Assembly: GCA_017549765.1 (NCBI GenBank)
Contig: JAFYNM010000006.1
Location: 1 to 64,000 of the forward strand
Source: Bacteroidales bacterium
GTDB taxonomy: Bacteria > Bacteroidota > Bacteroidia > Bacteroidales > WCHB1-69
Length of the DNA: 64,000 nt
Reading direction: 5' to 3'
Part shown: positions 40,651 through 48,635 of the stretch, one piece after another
Numbering within the stretch: the first letter of the stretch is position 1
Layout of the letters: each line of letters opens with the position of its first letter
Notes under the pieces: model-generated
What the model was told of the DNA's origin: nothing
The model's database searches: none
The model's input: the letters and a program-made list of their open reading frames with translations, nothing else
Program-made: the position numbers and the translations under genes

Positions 40651-41034
40651 CTACAGTTTCGCCATAAACTTTTCGCTCTCCACCACAAACCGCTCGTGGA
40701 TGCCCTCGCCGATGAGCGTTTCGCCCTCGAAGCACTTCACCTCGAAGACCAGACGACGGCGGTCCACCTCCACGAGTTCGGCCTCGCAGCGGATGGTCGC
40801 GCCCACGGGACTGGCCTTCAAATGCTTGATATTCACCGCAATGCCGACGGTGGTGTTGCCCTCGCCGATCTTGTCGCACACGCCCATGAGGCAGGTCTTC
40901 TCCATCAGGGCAATCATGGCGGGCGTGGCGAACACCTCCAATGCGCCGGAACCATACACGGCAGCGGTATCTTTATGCTCCACCACCAGCAGCTCGCTGT
41001 GGCGGAGTCCCTTCAGGTTGTCGAATTCGTTCAT
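40651..41034 (-). CDS. Hotdog-fold thioesterase
   Basis: A 127-residue hotdog protein of the fluoroacetyl-CoA thioesterase-like (FlK-like) group, expected to hydrolyse acyl-CoA esters in the cytoplasm. Visible segments: VYGSGALEVFATPAMIALME with Glu, the central NTTVGIAVNIKHLKASPVGA with His, and the strand GATIRCEAELVEVDRRRLVF. The HER-like end VFEVKCFEGETLIGEGIHER matches the family. The length is typical. It lies 12 bp upstream of the secreted unknown gene and has tandem repeats in its upstream gap. Confidence 0.87.
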   Translation of the reverse strand: MNEFDNLKGLRHSELLVVEHKDTAAVYGSGALEVFATPAMIALMEKTCLMGVCDKIGEGNTTVGIAVNIKHLKASPVGATIRCEAELVEVDRRRLVFEVKCFEGETLIGEGIHERFVVESEKFMAKL

Positions 41035-41040
41035 ATTGTT

Positions 41041-41121
41041 TAACTTTGACTATGACTTTAACTATGACTATTAACTTTGACTATTGCCTTTTGCCTTTTC
41101 CCTATTGCCTTTTGCCTTTAA
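41041..41121. repeat. Simple tandem repeats upstream of the thioesterase gene
   Basis: About two and a half copies of a 16-18 base unit containing AACTTTGACTATGACT are followed by two copies of ATTGCCTTTTGCCTTTT-like units. They fill the gap between the thioesterase and VanW genes. Variable-length repeats in a leader are possible, but no promoter box is seen in them. Confidence 0.6.
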
Positions 41122-41143
41122 ACAGAAGTCATCGTTCAACAAC

Positions 41144-41965
41144 TTACTCCACCAATTCCTCCGGACATTCGTACATGACCTTGGCATGGTTGGTGCGGAT
41201 GAGTTGGCTGTCGAGACAGCGGCCTGTGGCGGGGTCGAGGATGTCCCGATAGACCTCGCCGTTGCGATAGACAACCCCGTCTTCGCGAGTGAAGCGTTCA
41301 TTCTCGATGTGGATGTGGAAAGTATGGGGCTGGGGTTCTGCCGCGCGGAGCTCGCCGCACAAGTATTCGTCATCCACCCAAAGCCGTAGTTGGTAGGTGT
41401 TGTCCGAATCGTTCCTCACACGATAATCGAGGTAGTTGTACGAAATACTGGTGCCGGTGCCGAACGGAATCTGCCGCCCGAAGTCGGGGAAAAGGTCCAG
41501 ACCATCGTGGTGATGGTGCTCCGTGATGGTCAGTTCGCTGTGCAGCACCATCCAGTGTATCAGGTTCGACAGCTGGCACATCCCGCCGCCAATCCCTTGC
41601 GTCGGCTGCCCTTTCGCAATGGTCAGCCCCTCTTTGTAGCCCTTCCGCTTAGTGGTACGGCCGATGCACTTCCAAACGGAGAAGGTCTCGCCGGGACGAA
41701 TCAGCAGACCGTCAATGTGTTTCACGGCCAAGGCCAAATTGGTGGCCTTGTTCTCCTGCAATTGCATATTGACATTGCCCAATCGACGACGGATAAGGGA
41801 GTTATGCTGGTAGATAAGTTCCGGCAACACATCCGCCGACTGCACTTTGGCAAAGAGGGTCTTCTGGGACAAATCCTTCAGATGCCGCTTCAGGATTTCC
41901 TTCTCCGTCGAAAGGCGGTAGGTGAAAGGCGATATTTCACAAAACAGTTTCCGTTTCATTGTCAA
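41144..41965 (-). CDS. VanW family protein
   Basis: A 273-residue VanW-family protein, a group of unknown biochemistry first found in vancomycin-resistance clusters. The family core is strong: RPGETFSVWKCIGRTTKRKG near residue 92, KGQPTQGIGGGMCQLSNLIH near 120, and LTITEHHHHDGLDLFPDF near 150. The N-terminal part (about 1-70) is a helical region with KEILKRHLKDLSQKTLFAKV. No signal peptide is present. It should not be read as evidence for vancomycin resistance, since VanW proteins are common in species without the ligases. Confidence 0.9.
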   Translation of the reverse strand: MTMKRKLFCEISPFTYRLSTEKEILKRHLKDLSQKTLFAKVQSADVLPELIYQHNSLIRRRLGNVNMQLQENKATNLALAVKHIDGLLIRPGETFSVWKCIGRTTKRKGYKEGLTIAKGQPTQGIGGGMCQLSNLIHWMVLHSELTITEHHHHDGLDLFPDFGRQIPFGTGTSISYNYLDYRVRNDSDNTYQLRLWVDDEYLCGELRAAEPQPHTFHIHIENERFTREDGVVYRNGEVYRDILDPATGRCLDSQLIRTNHAKVMYECPEELVE

Positions 41966-42014
41966 GGGGAGAAAAACAAGATGTGATTAATCGATAAACG
42001 AGATGGCGTGAAGA

Positions 42015-42554
42015 TTATTGTGCTATCGCTCTCCCCAGCGCTTCTGCTTCCTCCAGCGCTTTCGTACCTCTAACGCCGCCCTGCTCCTTCGCGCCGCGCA
42101 CGAGCACATGGCCCGCGTCTTCGATGTGGAAGAAGTTGAGACAGAGCTGGTACTGGGTGAGGATGCTGTCGAACAGTTCGGGCAGGGTGGCGGCGCCGAC
42201 CAAGATGAGGGCGGCCTTCTTGATATGAAAACTGTCGCGGATGGGGTTGTGGCAGCGGTCAATGACGGCCTTCAGTTGCGCACTCAAGCCATAGAAATAG
42301 ACCGGCGAGGCGATGACGAGCATATCAGCACCTACTAACTTGTCGTAGATAAGCGACATATCGTCCTTTTGCACGCAAGTGTTGCCCTCGCTTGTGAAGC
42401 ACGCGTTGCACCCCATACACGGATGCACCGTGTAATCATGCACCGAAACGACCTCCACGTGGTGTTTCTCTGAAGCACCTTTGGAAAAGGCTTCTACTAA
42501 CAGTTCGGTGTTGCCGTTTTTGCGCGGACTGCCGGAAAATATCAAGATGTTCAT
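42015..42554 (-). CDS. Flavodoxin family protein (NADPH-dependent FMN reductase-like)
   Basis: A 179-residue flavodoxin-like oxidoreductase. The FMN phosphate loop is FSGSPRKNGNTELL near residue 6, a Cys-rich segment HPCMGCNACFTSEGNTCVQK near residue 43 is typical of the iron-sulfur-flavoprotein-like group (although one Cys short for a full cluster motif), and the ring-binding loop is ASPVYFYGLSAQLKAVIDR near 85. The start used gives MNILIFSGS, 16 codons after the first ATG, and lies just after the 112-residue gene stop. It probably reduces quinones or metals in the cytoplasm. The electron donor is not known. Confidence 0.88.
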   Translation of the reverse strand: MNILIFSGSPRKNGNTELLVEAFSKGASEKHHVEVVSVHDYTVHPCMGCNACFTSEGNTCVQKDDMSLIYDKLVGADMLVIASPVYFYGLSAQLKAVIDRCHNPIRDSFHIKKAALILVGAATLPELFDSILTQYQLCLNFFHIEDAGHVLVRGAKEQGGVRGTKALEEAEALGRAIAQ

Positions 42555-42573
42555 TGGAATTCCTTTTATAAAA

Positions 42574-42912
42574 TTACAGTAATTGAATAGCTTCGTCAAC
42601 AAGGGAAATCAAATCTTGCCATTTTTTTGTTCGTCCCATTAAACACTCCGTTGTCAATTCTCCGCAGTCCTCTATTTCAAGAAATAATGTTCGAATTTTT
42701 CTACTTAAATCATATTGTTTTTCGTTTATAAGATGATTGTCAAGGAGTCTGTTCAGAGAGCTATCATGTAAGAAACTGGTAGCACCGATATCAAAATCCT
42801 CAAAAACCATCATTTCAATAAGATCAACAGGATAATTGAATATATGGCTTCCGCATTGACGTAAAGTGTCCTCATACAATTCATACAACTCCTCAGGGGA
42901 TATTTCTTTCAT
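42574..42912 (-). CDS. Small acidic protein, unknown
   Basis: A 112-residue, mostly helical acidic protein (SPEELYELYEDTLRQCG, HDSSLNRLLDNHLINEKQYD, IRTLFLEIEDCGELT). It has no signal, membrane segment or zinc motif. Its size, acidity and position between toxin-antitoxin genes are compatible with an immunity or antitoxin-like role, but this is only context. It lies 20 bp upstream of the flavodoxin-family gene on the same strand. I do not recognise a family. Confidence 0.6.
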   Translation of the reverse strand: MKEISPEELYELYEDTLRQCGSHIFNYPVDLIEMMVFEDFDIGATSFLHDSSLNRLLDNHLINEKQYDLSRKIRTLFLEIEDCGELTTECLMGRTKKWQDLISLVDEAIQLL

Positions 42913-43036
42913 AAAATAAAGTGACTTCAGTTTTTTCCTTCTTCACATTATTGCCGACCTTGGTGCGAAGTCCGTTCAACATCAAGACAGGCAGATAACG
43001 CTGCAAAATATCAATTGAATATCGTTCACAAGAGGT

Positions 43037-43306
43037 CTATTCCGACAATTTGATCAGCGGTTCGCCCAAAGCGTTGGATATTTGTGCTAAGGTGCGAAGG
43101 GTGAAGTTCGGGAAGCCTGTGGTCCAACGCGAAACCACGGCTTCGTCTTTTCCCAGCTTTCGCGCCAAATCACGCTGAGTCATATTTTTCTCTTTCAGAA
43201 GTTTGTCAATGCGTGCAATTATGCCAGCCGACAACTGAACTTCTGACATGATTTCCGGAGAGACTTGCTCCACCTTTGACTTGAACCATTCTTGCTTGTT
43301 GTTCAT
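43037..43306 (-). CDS. XRE-type helix-turn-helix antitoxin (HigA-like)
   Basis: An 89-residue protein with an N-terminal helix (EWFKSKVEQVSPEIMSEVQL) and a clear HTH around residues 38-80 (MTQRDLARKLGKDEAVVSRW then TTGFPNFTLRTLAQISNALG). It should bind the operator and neutralise the toxin encoded immediately upstream, whose stop overlaps this start as ATGA. After its TAG the same frame stays open for 47 more codons (see findings), so the C-terminus may once have been longer. The toxin-first order matches HigBA-type modules. Confidence 0.87.
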   Translation of the reverse strand: MNNKQEWFKSKVEQVSPEIMSEVQLSAGIIARIDKLLKEKNMTQRDLARKLGKDEAVVSRWTTGFPNFTLRTLAQISNALGEPLIKLSE

Positions 43307-43782
43307 ATCTCGAAAATTAGATTGTCGCTTCCTATAAGTTCTTTTTGATCAACTATGATATAACCCTTTTCAATATTTTCCTTCAGAATTTTCTCAAACC
43401 GTTGTAAATCCAACACGTAGCCGTACAGCTTGGAATCATCCTGATAGCTTTTCGTACTTTTCACCCCTCCATTCCCGAGAATAATAATTTGCTCGGAAAT
43501 GCGAAGACAGTACAATCTCAGCTTGCCCCCATCTAAGGGTATCGCATGCACATTGTCATTCATTTTCCCTTCAGGACGGAAAAACCGTTCCAAGGCTCCT
43601 CTTTCTAAAATGACTTGCAATGCTGCAATAATCCTTTGGTAATCAGAGTTGTATTGAGCATTCATTTCGAATTCTGACACGAATTTCTCAAATTCCGTTG
43701 TGCCATCTTTCTCGAAACTGATGGAGTAGAGTGTAGTTCTTTGTGACTCGGATATTTTATACAATGTAGTCTTCTTTTTCAT
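43303..43782 (-). CDS. Putative toxin partner of the HTH antitoxin
   Basis: A 159-residue protein directly upstream of and overlapping the HTH antitoxin gene. The segment FRPEGKMNDNVHAIPLDGGK followed by LRLYCLRISEQIIILGNGGV resembles the RelE/HigB/Gp49 core, where a basic and aromatic strand follows a helix. The N-terminal 60 residues (FEKDGTTEFEKFVSEFEMNA) form an additional helical part. The length is larger than classic HigB (about 100), so it belongs to a long-form variant. Its function as a ribosome-dependent mRNase is inferred from the gene pair rather than clear catalytic residues. A TAATTTTG box lies 7 bases from the ATG. Confidence 0.68.
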   Translation of the reverse strand: MKKKTTLYKISESQRTTLYSISFEKDGTTEFEKFVSEFEMNAQYNSDYQRIIAALQVILERGALERFFRPEGKMNDNVHAIPLDGGKLRLYCLRISEQIIILGNGGVKSTKSYQDDSKLYGYVLDLQRFEKILKENIEKGYIIVDQKELIGSDNLIFEI

Positions 43783-44115
43783 AACGCTGCAAAATTATAA
43801 AAAATAATTGATATATATATCAAGTTTTGTTGTTTTTTGAATTTTTCATGATTCTTTATGAGATGATCATGTTTGCCCACAAATATACACCAAAAAACGC
43901 CCTCTGTCAAGGGCTTTTCAATCTTCCGCATCTCTTTGACCACCAACCACATCCGCACATTATTTTAACAATTAATTTCTAAATTGTTAATTTTACAGAC
44001 GGGATTTCGCAGGAAATGAGCGCATGGGTGTCAACGTCACGTGGTTACCAAACGCAACGTAGGGCTGCCGCATTGTGACAGCCCTACAAAGACATATCCC
44101 CCCTTAGGTGACGTT
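43783..44115. other. Intergenic region, no gene seen
   Basis: Holds the promoter of the toxin-antitoxin pair and one GTAG...CTAC hairpin near its other end. The rest is AT-rich with no convincing reading frame. Confidence 0.6.
44059..44087. repeat. GTAGGGCTG...CAGCCCTAC hairpin
   Basis: Nine-base perfect arms GTAGGGCTG/CAGCCCTAC around an 11-base centre. It begins with GTAG and ends with CTAC like the palindromes found in genes at 38.7, 52.6 and 63.7 kb, with a different inner sequence. Confidence 0.7.
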
Positions 44116-44658
44116 TTATTTCAATGTCAGAATCTTGTTTATCGTTTGATTATAGTCCGAGTCGATTAGAACAATTTGCTCACCATTTTTCTGACAGCCC
44201 TCCCTATAGGCGTGATTGTCTTTTTTAAGGTTGTCAATCGTGCAGCATGTGTCGTCCAATCTCTTCTCGATTACAGAGCTGTTTGCCATTATTTCCGCGA
44301 AATGAGTCTCGATATAATCGTCGGTCATAGCAAGGCACACGTACCGGATAGACGGCAAATAGGGCTCTTCAAAATCTTTTCGCCAATCAAAGGAGATATA
44401 GCAGCCCTCCACGATGAGGTTCTGTTGGTTCTCGATCGCGGTCTTTATTATCTCCCGGACAATCGGCCATAGATATTCCGTAAGCGCATCATCGTCCTCT
44501 GGCGTCAAATCGGTTTTGCCACTACGGATCAGCCCCATCTTCAAATGGTCGATGGAGAGATAGGGATAGCCGTATTTTTCCAGCATCTTCTGTGCCAGCA
44601 GCGTTTTCCCCGTGTGCGACGCGCCTGTGATCAATATTATGGTGGACTTGTTTTTCAT
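44116..44658 (-). CDS. P-loop ATP-binding protein (AAA/kinase-like)
   Basis: A 180-residue protein with Walker A LITGASHTGKTLLAQKML near residue 10, and a kinase-like layout with LSIDHLKMGLIRSGKTDLTP, NQQNLIVEGCYISFDWRKDF (Walker-B-like strand) and a C-terminal DNLKKDNHAYREGC segment. This is like small adenylate-kinase-like or zeta-toxin-like kinases, which phosphorylate small molecules. Without a distinct substrate region the role cannot be assigned. It sits between the HigBA-like pair and the YhcG nuclease in the accessory region. Confidence 0.82.
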   Translation of the reverse strand: MKNKSTIILITGASHTGKTLLAQKMLEKYGYPYLSIDHLKMGLIRSGKTDLTPEDDDALTEYLWPIVREIIKTAIENQQNLIVEGCYISFDWRKDFEEPYLPSIRYVCLAMTDDYIETHFAEIMANSSVIEKRLDDTCCTIDNLKKDNHAYREGCQKNGEQIVLIDSDYNQTINKILTLK

Positions 44659-44679
44659 TTGAGAGCAAACTCGCGCAAG

Positions 44680-45870
44680 CTATTTGCGCAAACCTTCTTT
44701 TTTCCTTTCCTCCAGTTCCTTCACTGTGCGTTCCACCACTTCCTCTAACTGGTAAGTGGATACGCCAAGGGGCTTGTTGATGTCGCGTAGAGACCATTCC
44801 ACAACGGTCTTGTCGGTTGATTTGCAAATAAGCAAACCCACGGTGGGGTTGTCGCCTTCGCCACGCATTAGTTCGTCAATAGCAGTCACATTGAAATTCA
44901 GCTTGCCGGCAAATTCAGGGATGAATTTCACCACCTTCAATTCGATGACAACATAGCGGTGCTGAGGTATGTGATAGAACAGCAAATCGGGAAAGAAGGT
45001 CTGTCCTCCGGACATTTGCAGCTCCATCTGACGACCCACATACGAAAAGCCCTGGCCTAACTCCATCAGAAACCGCGTGACATTGGACACCAACGCATCT
45101 TCAAGGTCTTGTTCCTCGTATTCTTCTTTCATGGTCAGGAATTCGAAATGATAGGGGTCTTTCAGCAATTCTTTGGCCAACTGGCTCTGTGATGCGGGCA
45201 ATGTATGCTCGAAGTTAGAGAGTGCTGCACCTTGGGATTGATACAGCTGTTTGTCAATATTTGCGTTTAGTTTTGGGCGTGACCAACCTCCGTCCACGAC
45301 TTGCTGAACATAGAACAAAGCTTCCTCTATTGTCTCACATCTGGAGACAATATCTATGTGCTGTCCCCATGGCACTTGGCCAAAAATTTCAGGCATCTCT
45401 AATTGGTCAACGAATCGTTGGCCTTTTTCGTCAATGACTCGTTGACGAATTGTCATTGATAATTCGTCACCAACTTGGTGACTCTTTTCTGGAGCCTCCA
45501 ATTGGCCACCAGCTTGGTGACCAATTAGGTCAACGGGACGTTGACATTTTTTAACTCTCTCATAATAAAACAGATACCAACGCTTCATATACTTTACATT
45601 GGTGTCCGAGAAACCTGTTTCATTAGGGAATTCCTGTCGCATGTCAAGGGCAAACTGCTTCACCACACCTGCGCCCCAGCGTTCTTCTGCACGAAGTGCC
45701 ACCAAATCGCGGCCTACGCTCCAATAAAACTCAAGCATAGCGGTGTTTACACGGACGGACGCCTTTACTTGGCTTTGGCGAAAACGTTGCCTGATGTCAG
45801 CCATCCATTGTACGTAACCTTCGTCGGTGGTCATCTCCTCTCGGAATATAAATGTCGGTTTTTCAGTCAT
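44680..45870 (-). CDS. YhcG/DUF1016 PDDEXK nuclease family protein
   Basis: A 396-residue protein with the DUF1016 N-terminal domain (about 15-115: WMADIRQRFRQSQVKASVRV, EFYWSVGRDLVALRAEERWG, FSDTNVKYMKRWYLFYYE) and a C-terminal PDDEXK nuclease domain (about 215-370) with the metal-binding triad in QTFFPDLLFYH and YVVIELKVVKF. Members occur beside restriction-modification and defence genes. Between the two domains is an insert encoded by imperfect palindromic repeats (see the repeat entry), giving IGHQAGGQLEAPEKSHQVGD. It has a TATTTTTG box upstream at about 24 bases. The insert has no known function. Confidence 0.9.
   Translation of the reverse strand: MTEKPTFIFREEMTTDEGYVQWMADIRQRFRQSQVKASVRVNTAMLEFYWSVGRDLVALRAEERWGAGVVKQFALDMRQEFPNETGFSDTNVKYMKRWYLFYYERVKKCQRPVDLIGHQAGGQLEAPEKSHQVGDELSMTIRQRVIDEKGQRFVDQLEMPEIFGQVPWGQHIDIVSRCETIEEALFYVQQVVDGGWSRPKLNANIDKQLYQSQGAALSNFEHTLPASQSQLAKELLKDPYHFEFLTMKEEYEEQDLEDALVSNVTRFLMELGQGFSYVGRQMELQMSGGQTFFPDLLFYHIPQHRYVVIELKVVKFIPEFAGKLNFNVTAIDELMRGEGDNPTVGLLICKSTDKTVVEWSLRDINKPLGVSTYQLEEVVERTVKELEERKKEGLRK
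45431..45524. repeat. Palindromic repeat cluster inside the yhcG-like gene
   Basis: Three near-palindromes: TCAATGAC...GTCATTGA (45431-45459), TCACCAACTTGGTGA (45467-45481), and TTGG...CCAA around ACCAGCTTGGT (45502-45524). They encode the interdomain insert without a stop. Confidence 0.65.
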
Positions 45871-46050
45871 TTTGTTATTGGTTTAGTGGAATGCAAAAAT
45901 ACAAAAAAACTATTTCAAGAATTGATACGCATTCTATTTGATTGCGTGAACTGGACAGCAAAGATACAACCTTTTATAATAGGCTATTCTATGGGTTTCT
46001 CAAGCCTCGCATCCAATATTTCAGCACAACCTGAAACCTTCTTATTTTCA

Positions 46051-46506
46051 TCATATCACAAAATTCACCACTCCAAATACCAAATGGCACACCGCAAACA
46101 CCAAAGCGAACAACACCGCCGGGAGGTTTTTCCGGTCGGCGGCGAAAAGGATGAACGACAGGCACGGCGGGAGGGTCAGCAGGAGGATAATCCAGGAGTT
46201 GGCGATGCCGGAATAGTATAACGCCCAGCCGAGGTAATAGACGGCGACACAGGTGACGGCTGCAATGACTAACTGCGAGAAACGCAGCTTGCCCCTCTCT
46301 TCGTTGATGAGAAAGCAGAGGCAGGCGACGGTCAGGACTTGGCACACCGAAGCAATGACATCCACCACCGGCGTGACCGAATCTGCCCTTAATACGTCGT
46401 TGGGCGCGGGGACGGCAAACCAGATGAGGTTCGGGAGCATCACCAACAGGAAGAGGAGGAGTCCCCAAAAGTCAAAGCCGAAACGGTATTGTTTGAGCAG
46501 CTTCAT
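46051..46506 (-). CDS. Integral membrane protein, unknown
   Basis: A 151-residue protein with about five hydrophobic helices (FDFWGLLLFLLVMLPNLIWF, VVDVIASVCQVLTVACLCFL, LVIAAVTCVAVYYLGWALYY, SWIILLLTLPPCLSFILF, AVLFALVFAVCHLVFGVV). The start was taken at MKLLKQYRFGFD, whose ATG overlaps the stop of the CAT-like gene (ATGA), so they are coupled. A longer frame upstream is only the antisense-free tail of that gene. The PNLIWF motif after helix 1 is common in small conserved membrane proteins of Firmicutes and Bacteroidota, without known function. Confidence 0.75.
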   Translation of the reverse strand: MKLLKQYRFGFDFWGLLLFLLVMLPNLIWFAVPAPNDVLRADSVTPVVDVIASVCQVLTVACLCFLINEERGKLRFSQLVIAAVTCVAVYYLGWALYYSGIANSWIILLLTLPPCLSFILFAADRKNLPAVLFALVFAVCHLVFGVVNFVI

Positions 46507-47120
46507 ATAGAGAGGATAGTTTGCTGCAGCCGTTCCAAAAACCTCGCCGCGTCCCCACCGTCCATCTGCACGTGGTGGAACTGAAACGAGACCGGCAACA
46601 GCGTCTTGAACCAGCTTTTGCGGTACTTGCCCCACATCACCATCGGGTTGAGGAACTTGTCGGTGTATTGGTTCACCACGCAGTCGAGCTCGGTCTGGAT
46701 CATCGCGGAGGTGCCGACGATCATATAGCCGTCGAGGAAGCTGCTTTTACACTCCTCCGCCACCTTGGTGGTCAGCTCCAGGTAGTCGCGGTTGAACTGC
46801 TGCAGGTCTTCGGAATAGGGGATGTCGCAGGAGTTGATGCCGCCCTTGCGGTTGCGCACCACCACGTTGATGGCGATCTGGTCGTATTGGTACAGCTTTC
46901 CGTTCTCCGGCAGCAGATGCAGCTCTTCAGTTCCAGTGGCCGCCTGGCCGATGCACCAGCACATCAGCGTGTTGAACTTCACGCCGCTCTTCTTGCTGAG
47001 CCGCGCCAAACGACTCACATTCATCGTCTTCACCAACGTCACCATCGGCATCGGCGCGGTCATCCACATCTCAAAGGCATACGCCCGTTTGGTCTCTTGA
47101 GGGTTGATTTCGTGTTTCAT
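46503..47120 (-). CDS. CAT-like O-acetyltransferase
   Basis: A 205-residue protein of the chloramphenicol acetyltransferase fold. The catalytic signature is FQFHHVQMDGGDAARFLERL near the C-terminus (HHxxxDG), and the N-terminal body has the usual RLARLSKKSGVKFNTLMCW and GINSCDIPYSEDLQQF segments. Trimers of this fold transfer acetyl from acetyl-CoA; whether chloramphenicol is a substrate cannot be told. Similar CatA-like proteins occur in many gut Bacteroidales without resistance. The gene lies 9 bp from hipA and is coupled to the downstream membrane protein gene. Confidence 0.88.
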   Translation of the reverse strand: MKHEINPQETKRAYAFEMWMTAPMPMVTLVKTMNVSRLARLSKKSGVKFNTLMCWCIGQAATGTEELHLLPENGKLYQYDQIAINVVVRNRKGGINSCDIPYSEDLQQFNRDYLELTTKVAEECKSSFLDGYMIVGTSAMIQTELDCVVNQYTDKFLNPMVMWGKYRKSWFKTLLPVSFQFHHVQMDGGDAARFLERLQQTILSI

Positions 47121-47129
47121 ATTGATTGG

Positions 47130-48635
47130 TCACTGTTTTTCGATTTTGGGTAAAAGAAGCTGTTTTACCAGCTCTTTGATTCGTGCCTCCGTCAACATTG
47201 AAGGTCCGGTTTCGGTTATCTCATCGTGTTCTGGCGAGCCTTTTCGGATGACATACTTCAGTGCCCTACCGTCAACGGTGGCGAGCAGGTGGTAGTTGCC
47301 CTCGTAAGCGGTCTCAATGTGCACATTCTCAAAGGAATGTTCTGATTGTAAGGTAAAAGTTGTTTTCTGTTTTTCAGATAGTAGCCCCCATTCGAAAAGG
47401 TGTTCTGACAGGCAACTTTCAACGCGGCCGATCCATTCCACTCTCACACCGTTCTTTTCTGCCAGTGTCCTGAATGAAGCAACGGACGCTGCGACCTTGC
47501 GGATGATGGATTCTGGTGCGCGAATGCCCATTTCGCTGGCAAAATAGATCACATCCTCACGGCTAATATTTTTTATTTTACCGCCAATCATCAGACAATG
47601 CTCTTTGTTGGGCAGATATCCGCCTGTGTCAAAGATGTAGGTCATATCGTAGGCTGGAGAAAGTCGCCAAACACCTTGCTGGTTCATCACGAAAGTAAAG
47701 TTTTTGTGGTGATCGTCGGTGTTGTTGGCAAGGATGTTGAACACCATCCTACGGAAAAGCTCCCGGCAGTCCGTTTCCGGCAGATGCAGCTTTCGGCATA
47801 CCGCCAGCATCTTTTCGTAGCTGTCAGCTTCAGGGGCCATCGCTGCCAAGGTCTGCGTGTGCAATTTACCCGTTCCGTCACGATCGAAACGCTTGGTCAG
47901 GAAATGTTTCGTACCTTCCACTTCCAGCAGCCGCGACTCCATCATATTGATGCCAGCAGCCAGGGCCATCTCATAGTAGGTTTGCTCTAACTCAGCAGAT
48001 GACCGAACCTTGTCACCGAATTTCAAAATGTAATAGTCGAAATTCGGATCTGCATTGATCTGACCCGACCGAATCTCGCCATTCTCCTTGTTGATGGCGA
48101 TGATGGCTTTGGGCTGGCGACCGCCGGCCGATGTGCCCACTTCTATTAACGACTGCAAAGAGAGCAACTCATCGGGCAAAATCCTTGCGTTCTCACGATC
48201 CACAGCAATTTTTTCAGCCAAGTCAGCCAAGGCTTTGATGTTGATCTTGTCAAGCATCGGACCCCTGTTGATTTCGGGCACGAACTCCAATGCGCCCATG
48301 CCCCGTTTCCCGATAAAGGCTAATTTTTCCAATGCGGTTACACTCTTTTCAGAAAGGTGATTTTCTTTGCGCCACTGCTCAAAAAGCTGGTTTCCCCACG
48401 CATCAGGCAAGGAGTCTGCAATAAACGAGGGCAACTTCTGATAGATGCGTTCTGTTTCTCCGAAAATGGCGCGACTGCTCAATGGATGATGGATGGGGGC
48501 AGTCAAAGGGGCAATGTCCAGATTTCCCAAAAGGAATTCCGGATTATACATAAAATAAGAAGTGTTTCGGCTGTCATGCCAGGCTAGCCGACCGATTTCC
48601 ATATTCCACAAAATTACTTTTAACATTTCTTTCAT
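47130..48635 (-). CDS. hipA: HipA family kinase toxin
   Basis: A 501-residue HipA. The N-terminal couple domain begins LKVILWNMEIGRLAWHDSRN. The kinase-like core has the Gly loop VGTSAGGRQPKAIIAINKEN near residue 165, the catalytic loop FNILANNTDDHHKNFTF near 300 (N-x-D-D-H-x-K-N) and the DFG-like LSPAYDMTYIFD near 328. The C-terminus is extended by about 60 residues compared with E. coli HipA (440). HipA phosphorylates glutamyl-tRNA synthetase in E. coli. The HTH partner gene overlaps its start (ATGA), so this is a HipBA module. The extension is unexplained. Confidence 0.93.
   Translation of the reverse strand: MKEMLKVILWNMEIGRLAWHDSRNTSYFMYNPEFLLGNLDIAPLTAPIHHPLSSRAIFGETERIYQKLPSFIADSLPDAWGNQLFEQWRKENHLSEKSVTALEKLAFIGKRGMGALEFVPEINRGPMLDKINIKALADLAEKIAVDRENARILPDELLSLQSLIEVGTSAGGRQPKAIIAINKENGEIRSGQINADPNFDYYILKFGDKVRSSAELEQTYYEMALAAGINMMESRLLEVEGTKHFLTKRFDRDGTGKLHTQTLAAMAPEADSYEKMLAVCRKLHLPETDCRELFRRMVFNILANNTDDHHKNFTFVMNQQGVWRLSPAYDMTYIFDTGGYLPNKEHCLMIGGKIKNISREDVIYFASEMGIRAPESIIRKVAASVASFRTLAEKNGVRVEWIGRVESCLSEHLFEWGLLSEKQKTTFTLQSEHSFENVHIETAYEGNYHLLATVDGRALKYVIRKGSPEHDEITETGPSMLTEARIKELVKQLLLPKIEKQ

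Noticed and set aside
46503..47120. Antibiotic resistance by the CAT-like protein and VanW
   Set aside because: The folds are right, but neither family by itself shows resistance; no ligase genes of the van type are in the window.
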